Positions 57,212-64,000 of a stretch of DNA of 64,000 nucleotides are shown piece after piece (positions within the stretch are counted from its first letter, which is position 1; the number at the start of each line of letters is the position of its first letter). Below the pieces are notes generated by a model that saw only the letters and a list, made by a program, of their open reading frames with translations, was not told where the DNA came from and ran no database searches. Made by a program: the position numbers and the translations under genes. Location: positions 175,791 to 239,790 of the forward strand of contig JADYZP010000009.1 of assembly GCA_020853025.1 (NCBI GenBank), given 5' to 3'. Origin of the DNA: Burkholderiales bacterium. Lineage in GTDB: Bacteria; Pseudomonadota; Gammaproteobacteria; Burkholderiales; Casimicrobiaceae.

Positions 57212-57396
57212 AAACGACAGCGACACGTCGAGTGCTGCGGGTCTTTGCTGCGCGGGTTTGCGCCACCTGCGGCTCGTCGTTTCGCGATCCGAACGACGAA
57301 CACCAGCATTGCCAGTTGTGCGCCCGTCGCCAACAGTTGCTCGTCCTGGCGCACACCAACGGCAAGCGGCCGAAGCCCGAGCTCATGATTGCGTAG
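57208..57396 (+). CDS. Small four-Cys zinc-finger protein
   Basis: 62 residues with CATCGSSFRDPNDEHQHCQLC (CxxC-x14-CxxC) and basic flanks. The GTG start overlaps the capsid gene stop (GTGA). A nucleic-acid-binding or capsid-associated regulator is possible; the function is unknown. Confidence 0.6.
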   Translation: MKTTATRRVLRVFAARVCATCGSSFRDPNDEHQHCQLCARRQQLLVLAHTNGKRPKPELMIA

Positions 57397-57466
57397 GCGT
57401 TTTCGGCCGGCCCGCGCGAGCAAGTCGCGCATAGCGTGGGTACCGGACGGGGTTTGCTCTCCCCAC

Positions 57467-57889
57467 ATGCGCGACACCGGCCTGGCCTCGCAGCCCGGCG
57501 TGGCGCCTCGGGCGCGGGGAACCGCTCTACGGCGCCGCCTTCACTCCGCGCTGCGCGAATTCTCGAACCTGTCGAGCCGGGCGATTGCGGAAATGTGCGG
57601 GGTCGGTGACCAACTGGTCAACCAGGTGCGTGATCCACGCACCTCAACCGTTACTGGCACCGACGGCAAGCGGTATCCGGCGCGACAGCCCGGAGGATTC
57701 GAGCGCGGCCGCGTAGGGGGAGACGTTCGTCGCACCATTGGACGAACGTCCTTGCGTCGCATCGTTGGACGTAACCTCGTCGCATCGTTGGACAAGGTTC
57801 ATCCCGAACGAACCTCAACCGGCGCCCGCGACACCGGCACGAAAACGGCGGCTCGCGCTCGCACATCGCCGCTGAGCAAACGGGGGTAG
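57467..57889 (+). CDS. ParB-like HTH protein fragment or regulator
   Basis: 140 residues. The middle reads LRRRLHSALREFSNLSSRAIAEMCGVGDQLVNQV, then VTGTDGKRYPARQP, a pattern seen at the HTH end of ParB-like proteins of prophages (the GxDGKxYPA motif). The ParB nuclease core is absent. The 3' part of the gene contains non-codon-phased DNA repeats (57723-57793), so coding there may be secondary. The start at 57467 is uncertain. Confidence 0.5.
   Translation: MRDTGLASQPGVAPRARGTALRRRLHSALREFSNLSSRAIAEMCGVGDQLVNQVRDPRTSTVTGTDGKRYPARQPGGFERGRVGGDVRRTIGRTSLRRIVGRNLVASLDKVHPERTSTGARDTGTKTAARARTSPLSKRG
57723..57793. repeat. Triple GTCGCAYCRTTGGAC repeat with embedded hairpin
   Basis: Direct 15-mers start at 57729, 57756 and 57779 (spacing 27 and 23, so not in codon phase). 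The first is inside a perfect inverted repeat ACGTTCGTC/GACGAACGT (57723-57731, 57741-57749). The GTCGCA core is shared with the iterons. Candidate binding site for an island protein such as the ParB-like one. Confidence 0.5.
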
Positions 57890-57974
57890 GTCACCCTACC
57901 TTGACGTTCCGTAGCGCGTCTCCTGGGCCTTCCTACGCGGTCGATTCCGGCGCCGGCCCGGGAAAAATGGCCGC

Positions 57975-58008
57975 TTGACATATCCGCGCTAACGCGGATA
58001 ATTGGTGC
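57975..58008 (+). promoter_or_regulatory. Strong promoter with palindromic operator, leaderless transcript
   Basis: TTGACA (57975-57980), a 16-base spacer, then GATAAT (57997-58002). The spacer and -10 contain the perfect inverted repeat TATCCGCG-CTAA-CGCGGATA (57981-58000). The ATG of the next gene (58009) falls at the expected transcription start, so the mRNA is probably leaderless. Confidence 0.75.
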
Positions 58009-58185
58009 ATGCCCAAGTATCAACCCCTCGGCGCAGCGGCGAACCGGCTCGGATATTCCGATGCGTATCTCCGTGAGCTGTGTGCAGCCGGCAAGGTACC
58101 CGGCGCAATGAAGTTTGCAGGATCGTGGGCGATCCCGTTGAGCTACCGGCGCAAGCGTCAGAAACCGGGGCCGAAGGCGAAGTAG
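58009..58185 (+). CDS. Short HTH protein (AlpA/MerR-like), possible island regulator
   Basis: 58 residues: GAAANRLGYSDAYLRELCAAGKVPGAMKFAGSW is a compact helix-turn-helix-wing, ending with a basic tail. It follows a strong promoter whose -10 is overlapped by a palindrome, so autorepression is likely. There is no Shine-Dalgarno: the start codon lies at the predicted transcript 5' end. Confidence 0.7.
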   Translation: MPKYQPLGAAANRLGYSDAYLRELCAAGKVPGAMKFAGSWAIPLSYRRKRQKPGPKAK

Positions 58186-58211
58186 CTGACCAATTGAAGG
58201 GAATAGTCTCA

Positions 58212-58550
58212 ATGGCGAAGAATCCGCGCTGGCTCCGCGCTGGCGAAAAAGCCAATCGACGATCCGAGTTCGACATCGATCTCGCCAGATCTCTCAACCG
58301 AACATTTTTTAACCAGGGGGTGAGCGTTGCCGAGGCCGCGGACGCTCTCTTATCCAGCGCTGCCGTGATCCTGAACCGCGAGTTCAGTGAAATGTCGGAC
58401 GCCCGGTTTAAGCGAAAGCGCGAAGACCTAGTACTGCATTTTGAACAGCGACTTTTCCAACATCGGCAATTAAGAAAGAATCACGATCGCGCCACAAAGA
58501 GACGCGCAGCGATAAGCCTCGTGAGAGAGGGCAAGCCGAAGACGAAGTAG
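58212..58550 (+). CDS. Unknown basic helical island protein
   Basis: 112 residues, strongly basic and helical (DIDLARSLNRTFFNQGVSVAEAADALLSSAAVIL and a Lys/Arg-rich end). Not recognised. The start is 27 bases after the short HTH gene, and the two are probably co-transcribed from the 57975 promoter. Base composition here is less GC-rich than the genome. Confidence 0.6.
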   Translation: MAKNPRWLRAGEKANRRSEFDIDLARSLNRTFFNQGVSVAEAADALLSSAAVILNREFSEMSDARFKRKREDLVLHFEQRLFQHRQLRKNHDRATKRRAAISLVREGKPKTK

Positions 58551-58626
58551 GAGTAAAGAGCGGGACCACACGGTGCGATCAACACCGCATGGCCCCTAAC
58601 CACAACGCACGCTCTAGGAGTGCGCA

Positions 58627-58866
58627 ATGGCTATCATCAAGTGTAGCAGTACGTCGCCGCGTCCCGACGACGCCGAGTACGTCACCATCCCCCGCCGCAC
58701 CCTTTGCGAACTGGCCTTCGTTGTTGGCCAGCTGCAAAGCCGTCTGGCGTTTCGCACGCCGTCACCGCCTGGCCGTGTCGACGCGCAGATTTTGGAGAAC
58801 GCCAAGACCGCGCTGGTCAACGCGCGGGCCGCACTCGAACTCGCCATCGCGCGGAGGCCGTCATGA
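58627..58866 (+). CDS. Small unknown island protein
   Basis: 79 residues. AGGAG precedes the ATG. Helical core RTLCELAFVVGQLQSRLAF and ENAKTALVNARAALELAIA. Its stop overlaps the next ATG (ATGA). No family recognised. Confidence 0.6.
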   Translation: MAIIKCSSTSPRPDDAEYVTIPRRTLCELAFVVGQLQSRLAFRTPSPPGRVDAQILENAKTALVNARAALELAIARRPS

Positions 58867-59087
58867 CCCGCGACGATGCACTTCGACTGCACAACGCACG
58901 CTCTGCGATCGAGCGCGCGACGGCCTACCTGGTGTTGCCTGCCGGCGCGACGCGCATCGGCACCGAGCGCTGGCGGCACGAGGCCGCCGTCATGCGCGAT
59001 GCGCTGCTCGATCTACTCCAACGTCACGAGCGCACCTTCGCTGATGCCGCTCGCGTGCTCAATTCCTATCAAGGGGGTGTCCGATGA
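58863..59087 (+). CDS. Small unknown helical island protein
   Basis: 74 residues, mostly two helices (DDALRLHNARSAIERATAYL; WRHEAAVMRDALLDLLQRHERTFADAARVL). The ATG overlaps the preceding stop and its TGA overlaps the next start. Not recognised. Confidence 0.6.
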   Translation: MTRDDALRLHNARSAIERATAYLVLPAGATRIGTERWRHEAAVMRDALLDLLQRHERTFADAARVLNSYQGGVR

Positions 59088-59257
59088 ATACCTGGTTCCT
59101 GATCCTGATCTTTGCCGGCAACGCGCAAGTCATCGCACTGCCGGATCGCGTCTCCTGCGAGACGCTGAAAAGCGAGATTGTCGCCGCCTACGGCAAGGGC
59201 TCGTCGTTCCAAAACGCCGTCTGTACGACGGTGCCCGGATCGACGCCAAGGAAGTGA
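59084..59257 (+). CDS. Small possibly membrane/exported peptide
   Basis: 57 residues with a hydrophobic N-terminus (MNTWFLILIFAGNAQVIAL) and two Cys in the rest (VSCETL; AVCTTV), suggesting a signal-anchor or short exported peptide. ATGA overlap with the previous gene. Last gene of the island. Unknown function. Confidence 0.55.
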   Translation: MNTWFLILIFAGNAQVIALPDRVSCETLKSEIVAAYGKGSSFQNAVCTTVPGSTPRK

Positions 59258-59333
59258 CCCCCGCGGGCAATCGCGAGGGCGGGCGCTTCGGCGCCCGTTC
59301 CGTTTGGGGTGCGGTAGTGGCTCCGACCGAAAA

Positions 59334-59415
59334 ATGGGTCCGACCGAAAAATGGGTCTGGCCCAAAAGTGGGTCTGGCGTTTTTTGGGCTGCGGTATTGG
59401 GTCGAATATTGGGTC
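59334..59415. repeat. Right arm-type sites (NTGGGTC)
   Basis: Five forward copies: ATGGGTC at 59334 and 59351, GTGGGTC at 59368, TTGGGTC at 59397 and 59409, plus a reverse GGCCCAAAA at about 59358. They match the TTGGGTC cluster beside the integrase, as expected for the far arm of the attachment site. Confidence 0.55.
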
Positions 59416-59463
59416 TTGGAACTTTGCCGGGTGTCTGGCGTGCCGCTAACCTCTTGTTTTTCT

Positions 59464-59507
59464 TGGCGTCCCCAGGGGGATTCGAACCCCCGTACCTACC
59501 GTGAAAG
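59464..59507. repeat. Right attachment site inside tRNA-Glu
   Basis: 44-bp copy identical to 49754-49797, forming the 3' half of the intact tRNA-Glu gene. The tRNA stays functional because the element supplies the same 3' end. Confidence 0.9.
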
Positions 59508-59539
59508 GGTAGTGTCCTGGGCCTCTAGACGATGGGGAC
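59464..59539 (-). tRNA. tRNA-Glu(UUC)
   Basis: 76 nt with encoded CCA. Acceptor GTCCCC pairs with GGGGAC, anticodon loop CTTTCAC gives UUC, T-loop GGTTCGAATCC. It is the insertion target of the island. Confidence 0.96.
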
Positions 59540-59597
59540 GTTGCTTGCTGTCGGCCGCGTCAGATACGGCCTGTCTTTCGCGCTCTTCGGTTTCGAG

Positions 59598-59673
<76 letters not shown>

Positions 59674-59830
59674 ACGGCGAAGCTGAAATTATAGCGTTAG
59701 CGGCAGGTGGTGGCAATCGAATAGAGGCGGCCGCGCGCGTTGCCGGTCTCGGGGTTCGGTGATCGGCTATCATCGTGCGGCGCACTTCTTGCGGCTGTCC
59801 ATCACGCGTCCTCGCAGCTCGGCTTCAACC

Positions 59831-60622
59831 ATGACGACACCGCTGCCCAACCCTCCTCCCATCGGCTCGCTGCACGACCGTATCGTCCTCATCACCGGCG
59901 CGAGTGGCGGGCTCGGTGCGGCGCTGGCGCGCGCCTGTGCGGCACATGGGGCCACCGTCATCCTCCACGGCCGCGTCGTGCGCAAGCTGGAGGCGCTCTA
60001 CGACGAGATAACGGAGGCGCAGCACCCCGAACCGGTGATCCTGCCGCTCGACCTCGCCAAGGCGACTGCCGACGATTTCGGCAACGTTGCAAACGCGCTG
60101 CAGGCGCAACTGGGGCGCCTCGACGGACTCGTCCACACGGCCGCGCTGCTGGGCTCACTGGGGCCCATCGAGCACCAGTCCTTCGACAGCTGGCTGTCGC
60201 TGCTGCGCGTCAACGTCGCGGCGCCGATGGGGTTGACGCGCGCGCTGCTGCCGCTGCTTTCGGAGGCGGCAGACGCGAGCGTACTCTTCACGCTCGACAA
60301 CCGCGGCGAGCAGCCGCGCGCGTACTGGGGCGGCTACGCGGTGACCAAGGCCGCCGTCTCGGCACTCGCGCGCGAACTCGCCGACGAGTGGGAGAACCGG
60401 CCGCAACTGCGCATCAATGCGGTGGTGCCCGGACCGATACGCTCGCCGCTGCGCGGACAGACGCATCCGGGCGAGGACCGCGCCGCGCTGCCGCCGCCCG
60501 ACGCGCTGGTGCCGCTGTACCTGCACCTGCTGGCCGGGCAGCCCAAGGCGGACAGCGGGCAACTCGTCGACGCTCAGGCCTGGCTCATGGGTGGACCCTC
60601 CGCCTCCGCGCTGCGCGCGTAG
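59831..60622 (+). CDS. Short-chain dehydrogenase (YciK-like)
   Basis: 263 residues. LITGASGGLGAALARACAAHG is the cofactor motif, HTAALLGSLGPIE the active-site strand, and YAVTKAA has the catalytic Tyr and Lys. The usual catalytic Ser is in a modified LFTLDNRGEQP stretch, as in YciK-type SDRs of uncertain substrate. The start at 59831 is chosen to keep the normal N-terminal length. Its 3' end overlaps the opposite-strand YgfX-like gene by 49 bases. Confidence 0.85.
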   Translation: MTTPLPNPPPIGSLHDRIVLITGASGGLGAALARACAAHGATVILHGRVVRKLEALYDEITEAQHPEPVILPLDLAKATADDFGNVANALQAQLGRLDGLVHTAALLGSLGPIEHQSFDSWLSLLRVNVAAPMGLTRALLPLLSEAADASVLFTLDNRGEQPRAYWGGYAVTKAAVSALARELADEWENRPQLRINAVVPGPIRSPLRGQTHPGEDRAALPPPDALVPLYLHLLAGQPKADSGQLVDAQAWLMGGPSASALRA

Positions 60623-61050
60623 CGCAGCATCACCCGCAATCGGCGAAAATCCTCGGCGGGCAGCATGTCGGGCACGATGAGCACCGTGCGCGACCAGCGC
60701 GCGCCGTCCGGCCGCCAGACGATGGATGTCAGCCATTCGCCGACGTAGGTGGCGCTGCGCACGTGGCCGGCGACCAGACGCCCGTCGCCCATGTGCGCGA
60801 CCAGCAGGAGATCGGGCGCCAACCGCAACTCGGTGACGGCGAAGGCGCCGCGGCGCAGCGCGGCGACGCGAAACGCCGCAAGCGCCCAGCCGACGACCAT
60901 GACGCACAGCGCCGGCGGCTGCCACGGCGGCAGCGGCAGCGCGAATACGACGCCGAGTGTCGCCAGCGCGGCCACGCCGACACCGGCGCCGACGATTCGG
61001 GAAGAACCGAGCACGACATGGACCGAGGGAGGCAGGCGCATGCCGTGCAT
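60574..61050 (-). CDS. YgfX/CptA-like membrane protein
   Basis: About 158 residues from MHGMRLPPS. A Ser/Arg-containing N-terminus is followed by two membrane segments (IVGAGVGVAALATLGVVFAL and PALCVMVVGWALAAFRVAAL), then a beta-rich cytosolic tail with AFAVTELRLAPD and WLTSIVWRPDG. This is the YgfX (CptA) layout, in E. coli a toxin that disturbs FtsZ/MreB; no SdhE-like antitoxin partner is adjacent. The exact start is uncertain (61050 or 61041). Confidence 0.6.
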   Translation of the reverse strand: MHGMRLPPSVHVVLGSSRIVGAGVGVAALATLGVVFALPLPPWQPPALCVMVVGWALAAFRVAALRRGAFAVTELRLAPDLLLVAHMGDGRLVAGHVRSATYVGEWLTSIVWRPDGARWSRTVLIVPDMLPAEDFRRLRVMLRYARSAEAEGPPMSQA

Positions 61051-61134
61051 TGCACACGGCTTCACCGCCGCCGCGCCATCGGCCGCATGGCCGAGGCGCC
61101 ACAGTCCACTGAGGTCCACTGAAGTCCGCTGCGG

Positions 61135-63522
61135 CTACTTCGGCGCCTTTCCCGCGAGTGCCAGCCAGGTCTCGACCACGGTATCGGGGTTGAGCGACAT
61201 GCTCTCGATTCCCTGCCCGACCAGCCACTGCGCGAGATCCGGATGGTCCGACGGTCCCTGGCCGCAGATGCCGACGTACTTGCCGTGCTTCTGGCAGGCC
61301 TTGATCGCCAGCGACAGCAGCGCCTTCACCGCGTCGTCGCGCTCGTCGAAGGTGGCGGCGATCGGTCCGCCGGAGTCGCGGTCGACGCCGAGCGTCAGCT
61401 GCGTCATGTCGTTGGAGCCGATCGAAAAGCCGTCGAAGTGCTCGAGAAAGCGCTCGGCGAGGATCGCGTTGGAGGGCAGCTCGCACATCATGATCACGCG
61501 CAGGCCGTTCTCGCCGCGCTTTAAGCCGTTGCGCGCGAGCAGCGCAATCACCTGCTCGGCTTCGGTCAGCGTGCGGACGAAGGGGATCATCAGCTCGACG
61601 TTGGTGAAACCCATCGTGTCGCGCACGCGCTTCATCGCCTCGCACTCGAGCGCGAAGCAGTCGTAGAACTCGGGCGCCAGATAGCGCGAGGCGCCGCGAA
61701 AACCGAGCATCGGGTTCTCCTCGTGCGGCTCGTAGCGGTCGCCGCCCAGCAGGTTCGAATACTCGTTGGACTTGAAGTCGGAAAGTCGGACGATGACCTT
61801 TTTCGGGAAGAACGCAGCGGCGATGGTCGCCACGCCTTCGGCGATCTTGCGCACGTAGAATTCGGTCGGACCCGGATAGCCGGCGATGCGCGCCTCGATC
61901 TCGCGCCGCAATTCGGCGGGCTGCGCATCGAGCTCGAGCAGTGCCTTCGGGTGGATGCCGACGTTGCGGTTGATGATGAACTCGAGCCGCGCGAGCCCGA
62001 CCCCCTCGTTGGGCAAGCGCTGGAAATCGAAGGCGAGTTCCGGATTGCCGACGTTCATCATGATCTTGGTGGGCGACGGCGGCATGCGGTCGAGCGCCAT
62101 GTCGACGATCTCGATCGGCAGCAGGCCTTCGTAGACGTGGCCGGTGTCGCCCTCAGCGCACGACACCGTCACTTCGTCGCCGTCGGCAAGAACCTGCGTC
62201 GCGTCGCCGCAGCCGACGACCGCGGGAACACCGAGTTCGCGGGCGATGATCGCCGCGTGGCAGGTGCGTCCGCCGCGGTTGGTGACGATCGCTGCGGCCC
62301 GCTTCATTACCGGCTCCCAGTCGGGGTCGGTCATTTCCGTGACCAGCACGTCACCCTCCTGCACGCGCGCCATCTCGGCGGCGGAGACGACCCGCCGGAC
62401 GCGGCCCTGGCCGATCTTCTGGCCGATCGCCCGTCCGCTGGCGAGGATCGCCGCCTTCCGCCCGAGGCGGTAGCGGCGCAACCGGTCCGTATCGTCCTGG
62501 CGCGACTTCACCGTCTCCGGCCGCGCCTGCAGGATGTAGAGTTGGCCGTCATTGCCGTCGCGGCCCCACTCGACGTCCATCGGCCGGCCGTAATGCGCCT
62601 CGATGGCGAGCGCCGCGCGTCCGAGTGCCTCGACCTCGTCGTCGGTGATCGCGAAGCGCAGCCGATCCTCGGCGGAGACCTCGGTGGTCGTCGTCGACCG
62701 GCCGGCCGTGCGCGTGTCGGTGAACACCATCTTCTGCGCCTTGCCGCCGACCGTCTTGCGCAGGATCGCCGGCCGGCCGGCAGCGAGGTTGCGCTTGTCG
62801 ACGTAGAACTCGTCGGGGTTGACGCTGCCCTGGACGACGGTCTCGCCCAGACCGTAGGCCGCGGTGACGAACACCACCTTGTCGAAGCCGGATTCGGTAT
62901 CGAGCGTGAACAGCACGCCGGCCGCACCCAGGTCGCTGCGCACCATCCGCTGCACGCCGGCCGACAGCGCGACGTCGGCCTGCGCATAGCCTTGGTGCAC
63001 GCGATAGGCGATGGCACGATCGTTGTACAGCGATGCGAATACTTCGCGTATCGCATGAATTATATTATCTAATCCATTGATATTGAGAAATGTTTCCTGC
63101 TGACCTGCAAACGACGCATCGGGCATGTCCTCGGCCGTCGCCGACGAGCGTACGGCGAAGGACACGTCGGGGCTATCGCGCGTCAGCGCCTGGTATGCGG
63201 CACGAATGTCTCGCTCCAGGGCGCTCGGCAGCGGCGCCTGCGCGATCCAGCTCCGGATTTGCGCGCCGGCCTGAGCGAGCGCGCTGACATCGTCGATATC
63301 GAGGCCCTGCAGACGCGACGCGATCCGCTCGGCCAGGCGGTCGTGCGCCAGGAACTCGCGAAACGCACTCGCCGTGGTGGCGAAGCCGCCGGGTACACGA
63401 ATACCCGCGCCCGACAACTGGCTGATCATTTCGCCGAGCGACGCGTTCTTGCCGCCGACCCGGTCGACGTCGGCCATCCGCAGCTGCTCGAAGGGAATCA
63501 CCCTCGCCTGATCGTTGGTCAT
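61135..63522 (-). CDS. ppsA: Phosphoenolpyruvate synthase
   Basis: 795 residues, full length. The N-terminal ATP-grasp part has [12 protein letters not shown] and [24 protein letters not shown]. The central phosphohistidine is in [17 protein letters not shown]. The C-terminal PEP-binding barrel has [32 protein letters not shown], and GICGQGPSD with the catalytic Cys. It converts pyruvate plus ATP to PEP, AMP and phosphate for gluconeogenesis. It fits a lifestyle living on organic acids. The downstream YgfX-like gene starts 84 bases beyond its end. Confidence 0.96.
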   Translation of the reverse strand: MTNDQARVIPFEQLRMADVDRVGGKNASLGEMISQLSGAGIRVPGGFATTASAFREFLAHDRLAERIASRLQGLDIDDVSALAQAGAQIRSWIAQAPLPSALERDIRAAYQALTRDSPDVSFAVRSSATAEDMPDASFAGQQETFLNINGLDNIIHAIREVFASLYNDRAIAYRVHQGYAQADVALSAGVQRMVRSDLGAAGVLFTLDTESGFDKVVFVTAAYGLGETVVQGSVNPDEFYVDKRNLAAGRPAILRKTVGGKAQKMVFTDTRTAGRSTTTTEVSAEDRLRFAITDDEVEALGRAALAIEAHYGRPMDVEWGRDGNDGQLYILQARPETVKSRQDDTDRLRRYRLGRKAAILASGRAIGQKIGQGRVRRVVSAAEMARVQEGDVLVTEMTDPDWEPVMKRAAAIVTNRGGRTCHAAIIARELGVPAVVGCGDATQVLADGDEVTVSCAEGDTGHVYEGLLPIEIVDMALDRMPPSPTKIMMNVGNPELAFDFQRLPNEGVGLARLEFIINRNVGIHPKALLELDAQPAELRREIEARIAGYPGPTEFYVRKIAEGVATIAAAFFPKKVIVRLSDFKSNEYSNLLGGDRYEPHEENPMLGFRGASRYLAPEFYDCFALECEAMKRVRDTMGFTNVELMIPFVRTLTEAEQVIALLARNGLKRGENGLRVIMMCELPSNAILAERFLEHFDGFSIGSNDMTQLTLGVDRDSGGPIAATFDERDDAVKALLSLAIKACQKHGKYVGICGQGPSDHPDLAQWLVGQGIESMSLNPDTVVETWLALAGKAPK

Positions 63523-63665
63523 GGTCTTGCGCCCTGAGCTGACGGCTTGCTGCGCCGCAGGAGATCGCGGCGATCAAGGTCATTTTACTCTGACGCCTGA
63601 GAGCCGCCGGCGCATGTTGCGACGCACCGACGGCAGGCCGGCGCAATCGCACCCGCCTACAAGAA

Positions 63666-63685
63666 CGGCCGCACGTGGGCGGCCG
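63666..63685. other. GC-rich hairpin upstream of ppsA
   Basis: CGGCCGC-ACGTGG-GCGGCCG gives a 7-bp stem, between the partial gene and ppsA. It has no U tract on either strand, so a terminator call would be weak; it could be a leader structure or an incidental palindrome. Confidence 0.25.
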
Positions 63686-63712
63686 CTGTCCCAAAACGTG
63701 CCGGTACTGCGA

Positions 63713-64000
63713 TCAGGCCTGCTGGGGCTCTCCGGGCTGGAGCGTCGATACTTCGTCGACATGATCCGCCAGCCGGTCGCCATCGGCGGCCAGGTTGACC
63801 CCGGAATCGGGTCCGTGCCGATGCCGGCTTTTTACCGCTCGACGCAGCGTCCGGTACAGGTCCGGATGCGATTCCTTCAGGTAGATGATAATTTCGAAGT
63901 CGACGCGCTTGACCTGCGACAGGTCGAGCTGCTCCACATGAACAAGCCGCAGTAACTCCTTGACCGGACGGGGCATATCCCGTCCGCTCTCGTAGCGCGA
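63713..64000 (-). CDS. Unknown protein, C-terminal fragment (runs off window)
   Basis: The frame is open from the right edge to the stop at 63713, giving 95 residues including MPRPVKELLRLVHVEQLDLSQVKRVDFEIIIYL. A Met at 63976 could be an internal start, but the reading frame stays open and coding-like beyond it. Not recognised. Same strand as ppsA, 190 bases upstream of it. Confidence 0.5.
   Translation of the reverse strand, partial: SRYESGRDMPRPVKELLRLVHVEQLDLSQVKRVDFEIIIYLKESHPDLYRTLRRAVKSRHRHGPDSGVNLAADGDRLADHVDEVSTLQPGEPQQA

Larger units (their letters stand above)
49754..59507. mobile_element. 9.7-kb integrative element in tRNA-Glu, capsid-encoding phage satellite candidate
   Basis: Bounded by a 44-bp direct repeat of the tRNA-Glu 3' half. 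Contents in order, nearly all on the plus strand: tyrosine integrase, an unknown protein, AlpA-like HTH, small protein, TOPRIM/Spo11-like protein, zinc-ribbon peptide, DnaB-N/RepA-like helicase, iterons, Nu1-like protein, unknown, HK97 major capsid protein, small Cys protein, ParB-like HTH, a promoter with operator, and five small proteins. There are no genes for portal, large terminase, protease, tail or lysis. It thus looks like a self-integrating, self-replicating element that makes or alters capsids but needs a helper phage. Many genes overlap by ATGA or GTGA. Confidence 0.8.

Overview
The window is high-GC DNA (well over 60% G+C by eye) from a betaproteobacterium, most likely of the order Burkholderiales. 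The support is two Bug/TctC-type solute receptors, an Fnr with the Cx2Cx5C cluster motif, an FdxA-type ferredoxin, a STAS-fused MlaE operon, and overall gene content. All identifications rest on reading translated sequence and motifs; no database search was possible.

Layout. (1) 1-9.1 kb: a secreted-protein pair, a GntR regulator, a tandem gamma-carbonic-anhydrase-like protein, and a four-gene operon on the minus strand (hcmB-hcl-meaB-hcmA). The operon carries the active-site signature of 2-hydroxyisobutyryl-CoA mutase and has a palindromic operator candidate before it. Cytochrome c and fnr follow. (2) 9.2-18.2 kb: htpG; a tyrosine-catabolism cluster whose hppD is reduced to its two ends, then fahA, an SDR and folE; then a complete MCE/Mla-type lipid transport operon. 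(3) 18.2-28.7 kb: parC/parE, a tandem universal stress protein, an MFS transporter, YkgJ, an aspartic protease, fdxA, a CBS protein and an orphan amino-acid ABC ATPase. (4) 28.7-34.5 kb: a collapsed sarcosine oxidase locus (soxB start fused to soxA, with most of the SoxA folate domain missing, then soxG), a YbaK-like protein, a cation/proton antiporter and a CNNM-like protein. (5) 34.6-48.4 kb: catabolic genes (UROD-like, Bug receptor, 3-HIBADH-like, D-2-hydroxyacid dehydrogenase, class III aminotransferase, GT2, DapA-like), then a LysR-flanked, visibly less GC-rich block with a beta-propeller lyase-like protein and a full tripartite tricarboxylate (TctCBA) transporter.

(6) 48.7-59.5 kb is the accessory region. 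A vapBC module and a serine-recombinase relic lie next to a 9.7-kb integrative element inserted in the 3' half of tRNA-Glu(UUC), with 44-bp att repeats and TTGGGTC-like arm sites at both ends. The element encodes a tyrosine integrase, an AlpA-like protein, a Spo11/TOPRIM-like protein, a DnaB-N/RepA-like helicase followed by six GTCGCACCTT iterons, a Nu1-like putative small terminase, and an HK97-type major capsid protein. It has no portal, large terminase, protease or tail genes. This is the gene complement of a capsid-encoding phage satellite that replicates itself and depends on a helper; it is the best candidate in the window for a poorly described system. (7) 59.5-64 kb: tRNA-Glu, tRNA-Ala, an SDR, a YgfX-like protein, ppsA and a partial gene.

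Two loci (hppD, sox) show large in-frame internal deletions. Either this lineage is trimming catabolic operons or the assembly has collapsed; read mapping would decide.
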